Assembly (NCBI GenBank): GCA_027046105.1
Contig: JALTZQ010000158.1
Location: 1-12,047, forward strand
Direction: 5' to 3'
DNA: 12,047 bases
From: Pyrodictiaceae archaeon
Lineage (GTDB): Archaea; Thermoproteota; Thermoprotei_A; Sulfolobales; Pyrodictiaceae
A program made the translations under genes and the position numbers. Positions 6,352 through 12,045 of the stretch are shown one piece after another. Positions within the stretch are counted from its first letter, which is position 1, and every line of letters starts with the position of its first letter. The notes beneath the pieces are model-generated. The model was not told where the DNA came from, made no database searches, and saw nothing but the letters and a program-made list of their open reading frames with translations.

Positions 6352-6990
6352 ATGCCTGAAAAAGTTCTAACACGCTATCATGTAGTTTTTGATATTTACA
6401 GTTCCATACTCTACTACATGACATACATAGTCTACTATATACACGTTGTGTTAGTCTTCGCGGGCATTATATCACTCATATACAACACGTTTTCAGCATT
6501 AGCTAGCCTCGACGCACTAGTCATACTAGTCTCACGGGGAGCCATAACTGAGGCTTTAAGGATCCTTATCAGTGATTGGGTCTACATCTTCATAGCCGCA
6601 TTCGTTTTCCGTGCCATTGCAGGCCTCGTTGCTAAAGTGTATAACGACTATGTACGCGATAGGGCGGAGGCAGTGCGAAGCGTTATCGAGCATCGTGTCG
6701 GTGCCTCTGCTTCACTCGAAAGCATAACGAGAATGCTTGCTGCAGGCAGTGAGGAGAAGGTGCTATCTCTGCTTAGAGCCACAAATGTCTACCTGGTTTC
6801 GCAGAGCACTGGTTCAGCAGAAAAGGAGAGTCTTAGGCTCCATGTTGATGCCAACACTGGTGCGAGATTTGTGACACTGGCTAGTGTTCAGGGAGTACCT
6901 CTAGCCTTGCCTGCTGTCCCGGAATCCTCTGCTACACAAGTCTTTAGCTTAGGTGAAGAAGAGAGGAGAGAGGAGGGTAAAGAGAGCTAA
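6352..6990 (+). CDS. two-helix membrane protein upstream of a kinase, unknown family
   Basis: Family not recognised. From ATG 6352 the protein has 212 residues: two membrane segments (about 19-45 and 74-95), then a mainly cytoplasmic-looking C-terminal domain (about 97-190) and a charged tail. The tail carries SSATQVFSLGEEE at 192-204, a Thr-Gln-Val motif matching those in the two zinc-ribbon proteins. The frame is open from TTG 6310 and includes GTG 6328, but the TATA box at 6298-6308 and the GGGGGT about ten bases before ATG 6352 favour the ATG. Only five bases separate its stop from the kinase-FHA start, so the two are almost certainly cotranscribed. A plausible role is membrane sensor or anchor for that kinase; nothing in the sequence shows the ligand. 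Confidence 0.75.
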   Translation: MPEKVLTRYHVVFDIYSSILYYMTYIVYYIHVVLVFAGIISLIYNTFSALASLDALVILVSRGAITEALRILISDWVYIFIAAFVFRAIAGLVAKVYNDYVRDRAEAVRSVIEHRVGASASLESITRMLAAGSEEKVLSLLRATNVYLVSQSTGSAEKESLRLHVDANTGARFVTLASVQGVPLALPAVPESSATQVFSLGEEERREEGKES

Positions 6991-6995
6991 ACTCC

Positions 6996-8279
6996 ATGGC
7001 TGGTCTTTGGGGGCGTGACGGTTTGTCAAGTAGGGCTCCAACGCTTGGGCCTAATAGTCTAGTGCAAGGGGCTAGTGGCCGCCTCTACCGTGTATTACGG
7101 TCTATTGGTAGTGGTGGCCAGGTTATAGCGTGGCTTGCTGAAGACGCTTCGGGGCCTGGTAGGCGCTACTATGTTATACGCGAGCCACGTCCAGACCTCG
7201 ACCCACATCTTTACAGTTTGCAGGTTAACAGGTTACGTATAGCCTATGACATCTTGTACCAGCTATATCGGGCTGGAGCCTCAACATCATATCTTGTGGA
7301 GAGGATTGTAGACTACTATGCAACAATGTCTGGCGACTACTTTCTACTTGTAACAGAGTACGTTTATGGTGATGTACTAGCCAACTATACGGGTTGCCAG
7401 GGCGTTATGCTAACGAGTGAGTGTAAGCGGTTAATCTCTAGTCTTCTCCGTGTAGTAGGGTTCATTCACGCTGCTGGTGTTCTTCACCGCGATATTAAGC
7501 CCCGAAACATTATCCGCGCTCCCTGGGGCCCCGTCCTTATAGACTTCACGACTGCTAAGTACTTCTACAAGATCACCCTATACGAGGTAACAGTGTATTC
7601 CAGGGGAGGCTATACGGCACCGGAACAGATGAAGTACCGTATCGAGTCTACGCAGAGCGATCTCTGGAGCATCGGTGCTACCATACTTTATCTGGCAACG
7701 GGGAATGATCCACAACTCTATGTCGCTGGTTACCCTGATCGCGTCCGGACGCCACCACGGATACCTAAGGGCTCTATAGACCCTGTTCTCGCGGATCTCA
7801 TAGAGAACCTTATGAATCCTGATCCAGCGTGGCGTCCTCTTAGTGCTGATGAAGCTCTAAAACTTCTTGAAAAGGGTGAGCGCGAGGAATACAGTAGCGC
7901 CGTTATCTCGCTTCTTGGCCGTGAAGTCTACGAGTTGGGCTCTAAGGGTGTTCTTGGCCGTGACTCTTCTAGCGATGTCTATGTAGGGCTTGACCCCTTA
8001 GGCTATGTTTCCCGTCATCACGCCCTAGTATTTGAGCGTGATGGTGAGTGGTTTATCCAGGATCTATGTAGCACTAATGGTACAGCTGTTTGGAGGTATG
8101 GTGTTGACCAGGGCTGGCACGTGGTTTGGCCCGGTCGTGCATCTGGTGGAAGGGGGTGCCAACCAGGTAAACCTGTCGGGGATCCTGTGCCCCTTGGTGG
8201 CGGTGCATTAATTGCACTTGGTTATCGCAGGAATCTAGGCCCCTACCTCGTTGCCGTATTCCGTGCACCCCGTAGCTAG
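6996..8279 (+). CDS. Ser/Thr kinase-like protein fused to a C-terminal FHA domain, atypical N-lobe
   Basis: Hanks-type (eukaryotic-like) kinase fold, about 30-290, joined to an FHA domain, about 305-425. Kinase motifs: glycine loop IGSGGQV (37-43), HRDIKPRN (164-171), metal-binding IDF (182-184) with Thr where DFG has Gly, TAPE (207-210) and SDLWSIG (221-227). The beta3 VAIK lysine is replaced by Arg (YVIRE, 59-63). There is no lysine at all in residues 1-143 and no Glu between 64 and 101, so the Lys-Glu salt bridge is missing. The FHA domain is canonical: GRDSSSD (321-327), SRHH (339-342), STNGT (359-363), with a long Gly-rich insert near 378-400. It follows the membrane protein by five bases and overlaps the converging second kinase gene by 45 bases. 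Activity is uncertain: it could be a pseudokinase or use Arg62. The call of kinase fold plus FHA is secure. Confidence 0.92.
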   Translation: MAGLWGRDGLSSRAPTLGPNSLVQGASGRLYRVLRSIGSGGQVIAWLAEDASGPGRRYYVIREPRPDLDPHLYSLQVNRLRIAYDILYQLYRAGASTSYLVERIVDYYATMSGDYFLLVTEYVYGDVLANYTGCQGVMLTSECKRLISSLLRVVGFIHAAGVLHRDIKPRNIIRAPWGPVLIDFTTAKYFYKITLYEVTVYSRGGYTAPEQMKYRIESTQSDLWSIGATILYLATGNDPQLYVAGYPDRVRTPPRIPKGSIDPVLADLIENLMNPDPAWRPLSADEALKLLEKGEREEYSSAVISLLGREVYELGSKGVLGRDSSSDVYVGLDPLGYVSRHHALVFERDGEWFIQDLCSTNGTAVWRYGVDQGWHVVWPGRASGGRGCQPGKPVGDPVPLGGGALIALGYRRNLGPYLVAVFRAPRS

Positions 8280-9329
8280 GCCGTCATGGAAGTGTATGTA
8301 GTGGTTCTTGCCTTCGAGGTCCTTCACCACCAGTATATCTGTACCTTTTAGCTGAATCCACTCGTTCAGTGGTAGTGGCTTCTCCTTACCGCAGCGGTAA
8401 AGGGTTGTCTCTGTTAATGGCTGGTAGTAGACTATGTTGTTCCGACGGTAAATGTGACCATATAGGGGGCGGCCAGGTAAGCGGTAATTGCTGTGTTCAC
8501 CCACTGGTATGATACCGTAGTTGAGTATGTAGACGGCTCCATCAAGTATTAGGTGGGGCTGGCGTAGTGAAGGTTTTGTCGCTGATAACAGCTCAAGGAG
8601 TTGTGCACACGTTGCTCGTGCCCTAAAGTTGGGATCCCCAACTATCCTGTAGAGGTACTCTACTAGGCTTGTATGGAGTGAAAGACCAGTCATTGCCCTA
8701 GCAAGTGTCTCGGGTTCTCGTGGAGGTTCACGCCCCGAGGCCAAGAAGTACATTATAGCTGCGAAGCTATACATATCGCAGCCTGGCCTAGCCTCAGCCC
8801 CCTCCAAGGCCTCGGGGCAGCTATAGCCTGGTGTACCAGCTGGTAAACCAGGCCTACCAGCTAGAGATGCAATACCATAGTCTATGACCACTACTCCCCT
8901 CCTCGGCACTGGTATTAGGTTATCGGGTTTAAGATCCCGGTGAACGATACCCTTGCCATGTATGTGGCAAAGGCTGGCTGCTGCATAGAAGACGAGGTCT
9001 AATACACGCATAAGCCCCATTGCTTGTGCATGGCGAAGGCTCTTATAAGGTAAATACTCTATAATGACTGCTGAAACCCCGTGTCGATGTACATGGCCAT
9101 AGAGTCTAGGGGCAACTGGTAGACCCCCAAGACTCCGCAGTATCTCCGCCTCGTTATCCACCAGTCTCCTTTCAACACTATCGAGACCCACCTTTACGAC
9201 AACACGGCCACCAGTCCTCTTATCAACGGCTACAACAACTAGCGACGCCTCACGCTCTGCAAGCACAGTACTAACCCTATAGCGTTCTCCAAGACCAAGC
9301 TGCTCTAGGATAATACTAGCCTCCCCCAT
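8235..9329 (-). CDS. Ser/Thr protein kinase with degenerate FHA-like C-terminal domain
   Basis: Eukaryotic-like kinase, cytosolic. Residues about 15-250 form the kinase domain: beta3 lysine K46 (VVVK), alphaC glutamate E60 or E62, catalytic HRDLKPDN (130-137), metal-binding VIDYG (148-152, Tyr for Phe), GTPGYSCPE (165-173, Cys for Ala in APE) and CDMYSFA (184-190). Unlike its neighbour it keeps Lys and Glu but has no glycine in the P-loop position (LAEREASLV, 23-31). Residues about 257-345 look like a worn FHA fold: PVGEHSNY (275-282) in place of the GR strand, TETTLYRCG (306-314) in place of STNGT, and IQLKGTDILVV (325-335) as the last strands. The FHA assignment is inference from strand pattern. 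Its last 45 bases overlap the 3' end of the kinase-FHA gene. ATG start with GGTGGG upstream. Confidence 0.9.
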   Translation of the reverse strand: MGEASIILEQLGLGERYRVSTVLAEREASLVVVAVDKRTGGRVVVKVGLDSVERRLVDNEAEILRSLGGLPVAPRLYGHVHRHGVSAVIIEYLPYKSLRHAQAMGLMRVLDLVFYAAASLCHIHGKGIVHRDLKPDNLIPVPRRGVVVIDYGIASLAGRPGLPAGTPGYSCPEALEGAEARPGCDMYSFAAIMYFLASGREPPREPETLARAMTGLSLHTSLVEYLYRIVGDPNFRARATCAQLLELLSATKPSLRQPHLILDGAVYILNYGIIPVGEHSNYRLPGRPLYGHIYRRNNIVYYQPLTETTLYRCGKEKPLPLNEWIQLKGTDILVVKDLEGKNHYIHFHDGLATGCTEYGNEVGA

Positions 9330-9396
9330 AACCCACCGCCAACCCCAATACCGGGGGAGAGACCCAAGATAGCTCGGTGAAAGACCTAGCCCCCCA

Positions 9397-9418
9397 CCTC
9401 TCGAGAGGGTATAGGGCC
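9397..9418. promoter_or_regulatory. 12-bp perfect palindrome abutting a shared TATA element
   Basis: CCTCTCGAGAGG (9397-9408) is a perfect palindrome directly followed by GGTATAGGGC (9409-9418). In the 112-base gap between the leftward kinase gene and the rightward Nmad3-like gene, this TATA could serve either direction. For the rightward gene it predicts initiation near 9440, almost at TTG 9442; for the kinase it predicts initiation near 9386. The position suggests an operator. Confidence 0.4.
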
Positions 9419-9441
9419 TTTAGCTACATGGTGTCATAGCA

Positions 9442-10356
9442 TTGACCCAGTTTGCTGTCTTCCTAACAAGAGTTGGTGTAGATCGCTCGTTCGGCGGATG
9501 GTACGCTGGTCTTTATAAGGACGTTATCGGGGAGTATGGCGCCTACTACGTCCCAATACCATGCCGTGTCGTTGACAACCCATTGTTGATTGAAAGATAC
9601 AGTTACGAATCTATTGTTTCCCGTGGCAGATGGGGTGACGTGACTGTACCCGGCTCAATCACTAATGCTACCAGGAGGTTTCTTGACACTTATGGGTGGA
9701 GGCTCAGGCTTGGAAACCGTGTTTATGCAGCTTCCTCTCTTCTACCCCACCTTGATCCTCTCATCGAGGGTGGGTATGGTGCTTATGGTGCTAATGTGTT
9801 TGAGCGTCGTTGCCTTGAAGTACTACTGGGTACGGGTTACCGTGTCGCCATAGTATTCTTGACCACTCTCGAACATAGCAGCTACACCGCCATGTACGCT
9901 ATTGGTGTCCTGTGGGTTGAAAACCGGTACCGTATTGATACTAGACTTGCCCTCCAAGGTCTGTCTCCCAGCGAAGTAGTCGAAGCTAGCAAGGTTGATG
10001 ACTGGGCTCGTAGACTTGTATCAAACCACGTCCACGTCCTCCGCGTATTGGCTGGTAGCAAGCCTCGCATTGAACACATCTATGTTGGGCACGCATTGTT
10101 ATTGAGGAGGCCTTTACCCTTAATCGAGTGGCGTGTAGGCGGCAAGATACATCAGTGGCTGAGGTCTGAGCTGGAGGAGAAGGGAGTGGATCTTGGTGTC
10201 TTGGCTAGTTTTCGTATAGAGAGGCTAGGCTACTTCCACGCCGTTATGGGAACCCAATGTAGCTCCCGGCAAGGCATAGCCCGAGGAGCCACTGTCTTAG
10301 CTGGGGATTTAGGGAGGGAGCTTCTACGTATCTTACTCAGCAAGAGTGCGACGTAA
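9442..10356 (+). CDS. Nmad3-like (nucleotide modification associated domain 3) protein
   Basis: Best resemblance is to Nmad3, a domain defined by comparative genomics in DNA base-modification gene clusters and of unproven biochemistry. Matching features are the N-terminal strand and RVGVDRSFGGW (10-20), YVPIP (36-40), HLDPLIEGGYG (103-113) and the strand YAIGVLWVEN (152-161). The C-terminal 140 residues are less familiar. There is no membrane helix. The start is TTG 9442; an upstream ATG and GTG (9428, 9431) run into a stop, and the nearby TATA suggests a nearly leaderless message. The gene overlaps the converging Thg1-like gene by 24 bases. No thymidylate-synthase-like, TET/JBP or other base-modifying enzyme is nearby, so a DNA-modification role cannot be argued from context. 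An RNA- or nucleotide-related role would fit the neighbouring tRNA-end polymerase equally well. The family call is from remembered motifs. Confidence 0.62.
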   Translation: MTQFAVFLTRVGVDRSFGGWYAGLYKDVIGEYGAYYVPIPCRVVDNPLLIERYSYESIVSRGRWGDVTVPGSITNATRRFLDTYGWRLRLGNRVYAASSLLPHLDPLIEGGYGAYGANVFERRCLEVLLGTGYRVAIVFLTTLEHSSYTAMYAIGVLWVENRYRIDTRLALQGLSPSEVVEASKVDDWARRLVSNHVHVLRVLAGSKPRIEHIYVGHALLLRRPLPLIEWRVGGKIHQWLRSELEEKGVDLGVLASFRIERLGYFHAVMGTQCSSRQGIARGATVLAGDLGRELLRILLSKSAT

Positions 10357-11067
10357 GGCCTCAATGCACGTGTAGGGGTCGCTACTAAGCTTCCAAACCC
10401 TCCTCCAAACCCTAATCTTGGCCCTTGTAAGCTTGTTGACAGCATCCTTTACAATGGCTCCCGTATAGCCACACGTACCCACTAGTCTCCATAACTCTTC
10501 ATCGTTAAGTTTGTAGCCTTTCCTCTCCAGCTTCTCAACCATAACACTGAGGCTAGGCGTAGCCTTGTCCCAATAAAGGCTATGATACACTTGCGCTATG
10601 TAGTTGTTAAAGCCTATACGCATTCTCCACAGTAGGTAATCCACTGCCTCCTCTCGTGAGACAACAACTACGCGTGCATCAAATGCTAATGGTACTGATA
10701 GGGAGCCCGTGACTCTTGCTGAGAGCTCACCTGCTAGGACAGAGACCAGCTTGACGATACGGCCACCGTAGGGAAGGCCACGGAAGAAAAATAGGTTGGC
10801 CTCATCGCTAACAACATAGTAGAACTGGCACCCATAAAGCCTACATACCTCTTCAGCACCATTAACAATAGCCTTATGGACTTCGATGCAACGAGGCTTA
10901 TCGCACCCCCTAGGTGCTCTTCGACCAAACCCTACACCATCAAGTCTTACAATAACGGGTGGTTCAACTGCCTCATCAACCAAGACTTCTCTATCCACGA
11001 AGCCTTTCCAAGGCTCAACGCGTAACAGTAGCTTAACTACACGCTCCACGCAAGTGGTTGTCTCCAC
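10333..11067 (-). CDS. Thg1-like protein (TLP), 3'-5' RNA polymerase for tRNA 5'-end repair
   Basis: Homologue of tRNA-His guanylyltransferase. Archaeal TLPs add nucleotides in the 3'-5' direction to repair 5'-truncated tRNAs, using ATP/GTP activation and two metal ions. Visible motifs: VIVRLDGVGFGR (38-49) with the first metal aspartate D43, YVVSDEANLFF (84-94) with the second carboxylate pair D88-E89, and FDARVV (129-134). In the helix at 151-165 (GFNNYIAQVYHSLYW region) the His of the eukaryotic Thg1 HINNLYNT signature is absent, which is the known mark of TLPs that do not need the tRNA-His anticodon. Length 244 is normal. The start is GTG 11067 with GGGGAG closely upstream. It follows the nucleotidyltransferase by 34 bases, probably one operon, and its 3' end overlaps the Nmad3-like gene by 24 bases. 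Confidence 0.85.
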   Translation of the reverse strand: METTTCVERVVKLLLRVEPWKGFVDREVLVDEAVEPPVIVRLDGVGFGRRAPRGCDKPRCIEVHKAIVNGAEEVCRLYGCQFYYVVSDEANLFFFRGLPYGGRIVKLVSVLAGELSARVTGSLSVPLAFDARVVVVSREEAVDYLLWRMRIGFNNYIAQVYHSLYWDKATPSLSVMVEKLERKGYKLNDEELWRLVGTCGYTGAIVKDAVNKLTRAKIRVWRRVWKLSSDPYTCIEALRRTLAE

Positions 11068-11101
11068 AACGCTCCCCGCTAAACCCAGGGGGAGGAGTGT
11101 T

Positions 11102-11674
11102 TCAGCGTAGTAAGCCTACATCTCTTAGCTTGCTCTCAGCTATGCGTCGATCCTCTTCTGGTAGAGTTTCAAGACCACTCCTTATGCGGCGTTGATCCAT
11201 CTTCAGCTTACCCTCGTCAACAAGCTCCTTGATTATCCTGAGATCTTCGATATCCGTCTCCCGTGCCGCTTTAGCCTTGAGAACCACATAGTCCTCTAGC
11301 TGGAGTAGCTTCACCGATACACCGCGTATCTTCTTGGAGCCAGCACGCTCGAGCATAGGTAGTGGTATATAGTAGTCGTGTATGTTCTCGTAGAACTCTA
11401 CTATAGCCTCTTCCCCGCTAGGCATCTTAACCACAAACTTTGGTGTACCAAGCACCGTGTAGGAGACCTGCCACCCCTCCTTCTCTGCAATAGCCAGGTA
11501 CTGGTCCTCCTCAACTAGTGGGCTAGGCTCGAAAACGAAAAGATCTATATCATCCTCAAACCTCCTACGCCGAAGCTCTAACTCAACAACAGTACTACCC
11601 ACGACAACGAACTTCAACCCATACCCCTGTAAACGGCCCAAAAGCCAAGCCAGATCATCAAGAGTGTAGGGCAC
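11102..11674 (-). CDS. pol-beta-superfamily nucleotidyltransferase
   Basis: Nucleotidyltransferase-fold protein of the MNT/AbiEii-like type found in many archaea. The active-site pattern is complete: VVVGSTVVELEL (23-34) supplies the Gly-Ser of the helix-turn, FEDDIDLFVF (39-48) the paired metal-binding aspartates D42 and D44, and IVEFYE (91-96) the third carboxylate, E93. The following LKAKAARETDIEDLRII (132-148) is the helical motif usual in this group. Substrate unknown; relatives transfer NMP to RNA, proteins or small molecules, and some act as toxins. No HEPN-type antitoxin or partner is adjacent; instead it leads into the Thg1-like gene, another nucleotidyl-adding enzyme. The start is GTG 11674, with AGGTG about nine bases upstream and a TATA box 45 bases away. 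Confidence 0.82.
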   Translation of the reverse strand: MPYTLDDLAWLLGRLQGYGLKFVVVGSTVVELELRRRRFEDDIDLFVFEPSPLVEEDQYLAIAEKEGWQVSYTVLGTPKFVVKMPSGEEAIVEFYENIHDYYIPLPMLERAGSKKIRGVSVKLLQLEDYVVLKAKAARETDIEDLRIIKELVDEGKLKMDQRRIRSGLETLPEEDRRIAESKLRDVGLLR

Positions 11675-11703
11675 GAGCCAACACCTACCAGGCAGCCAGA
11701 AAC

Positions 11704-11725
11704 ACTGGTCTCACCAGTATAAAAC
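11704..11725 (-). promoter_or_regulatory. nucleotidyltransferase promoter: TATA box with overlapping inverted repeat
   Basis: The minus-strand GTTTTATAC (11717-11725) is a strong TATA box predicting initiation near 11693, with a leader of about 20 bases carrying AGGTG before GTG 11674. Overlapping its downstream edge, ACTGGT and ACCAGT (11704-11718) form six-base inverted arms around a three-base spacer. A dimeric repressor bound here would block TBP/TFB or RNA polymerase entry. The promoter call is firm; the operator is inference. Confidence 0.55.
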
Positions 11726-11775
11726 CGAGACCACACCATTGGGAAATACTCCCGGGGAGAAAACAAGGCTAGCCA

Positions 11776-11870
11776 CTCCTGGAGAGGGCCGTGATGTGTG
11801 TGGCGGGCTCGACCCCGCCCGAGTCCTCCAGGGTGGGGTTTGAAGAGCCCTGGGACAGTAGCTGAGCCCC
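11776..11870. other. GC-rich segment with nested and competing inverted repeats
   Basis: About 65% G+C, clearly above the flanking sequence. GGCGGG (11802-11807) pairs with CCCGCC (11814-11819) across a six-base loop. Around it CCTGGAG (11778-11784) pairs perfectly with CTCCAGG (11826-11832), and the same right arm can instead pair downstream (CCAGGG 11828-11833 with CCCTGG 11848-11853). No tRNA clover-leaf, 7S RNA tip or RNase P core motif could be fitted on either strand. It lies upstream of the nucleotidyltransferase promoter, outside its transcript. An unknown structured RNA is possible in a hyperthermophile, but there is no clear promoter. Confidence 0.3.
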
Positions 11871-11913
11871 TCCCAACACCCATGTACCGATCATACCCGA
11901 TTATACCTTATAC

Positions 11914-12045
11914 TCATGGGGCACCAGCTACGCCTCTAGAAGTCATTGTGACTACCGTGATTGGCTCAGCTGTATACCCATGGTCAAGATTAGCTGGTCT
12001 TAGGTAATAGTGGTGTATTGTCTCTTCCTCGTGCCTACGAGTACG
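11914..12045 (-). CDS. possible C-terminal end of a minus-strand gene running off the right edge
   Basis: The minus-strand frame from 12045 is open for 43 codons to TGA at 11914-11916. It encodes a peptide including HEEETIHHYYLRPANLDHGY and a final VTMTSRGVAGAP, with codon choice like the neighbouring genes. No family is recognised. A competing plus-strand frame (ATG 11882 to TAA 12007, 41 residues) has no ribosome binding site and more rare codons, so the minus-strand tail is preferred, weakly. Confidence 0.28.
   Translation of the reverse strand, partial: RTRRHEEETIHHYYLRPANLDHGYTAEPITVVTMTSRGVAGAP

Noticed and set aside
11785..11870. tRNA gene in the GC-rich segment
   Set aside because: GC stems with a CTCGAC loop suggest a T-arm at first sight, but the loop is six bases with no TTC, and no acceptor stem, D-arm or anticodon arm fits on either strand, even allowing an intron.
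11614..11883. Minus-strand 89-codon frame overlapping the nucleotidyltransferase start
   Set aside because: It runs through the promoter, inverted repeat and GC-rich element, has no family resemblance, and conflicts with the well-supported nucleotidyltransferase frame.
11798..12007. Plus-strand frame of 69 codons, or 41 from ATG 11882
   Set aside because: The first part crosses the GC-rich stem-loops. The shorter version lacks a ribosome binding site and uses rare codons such as CGA and CCG. The opposite-strand tail looks slightly better.
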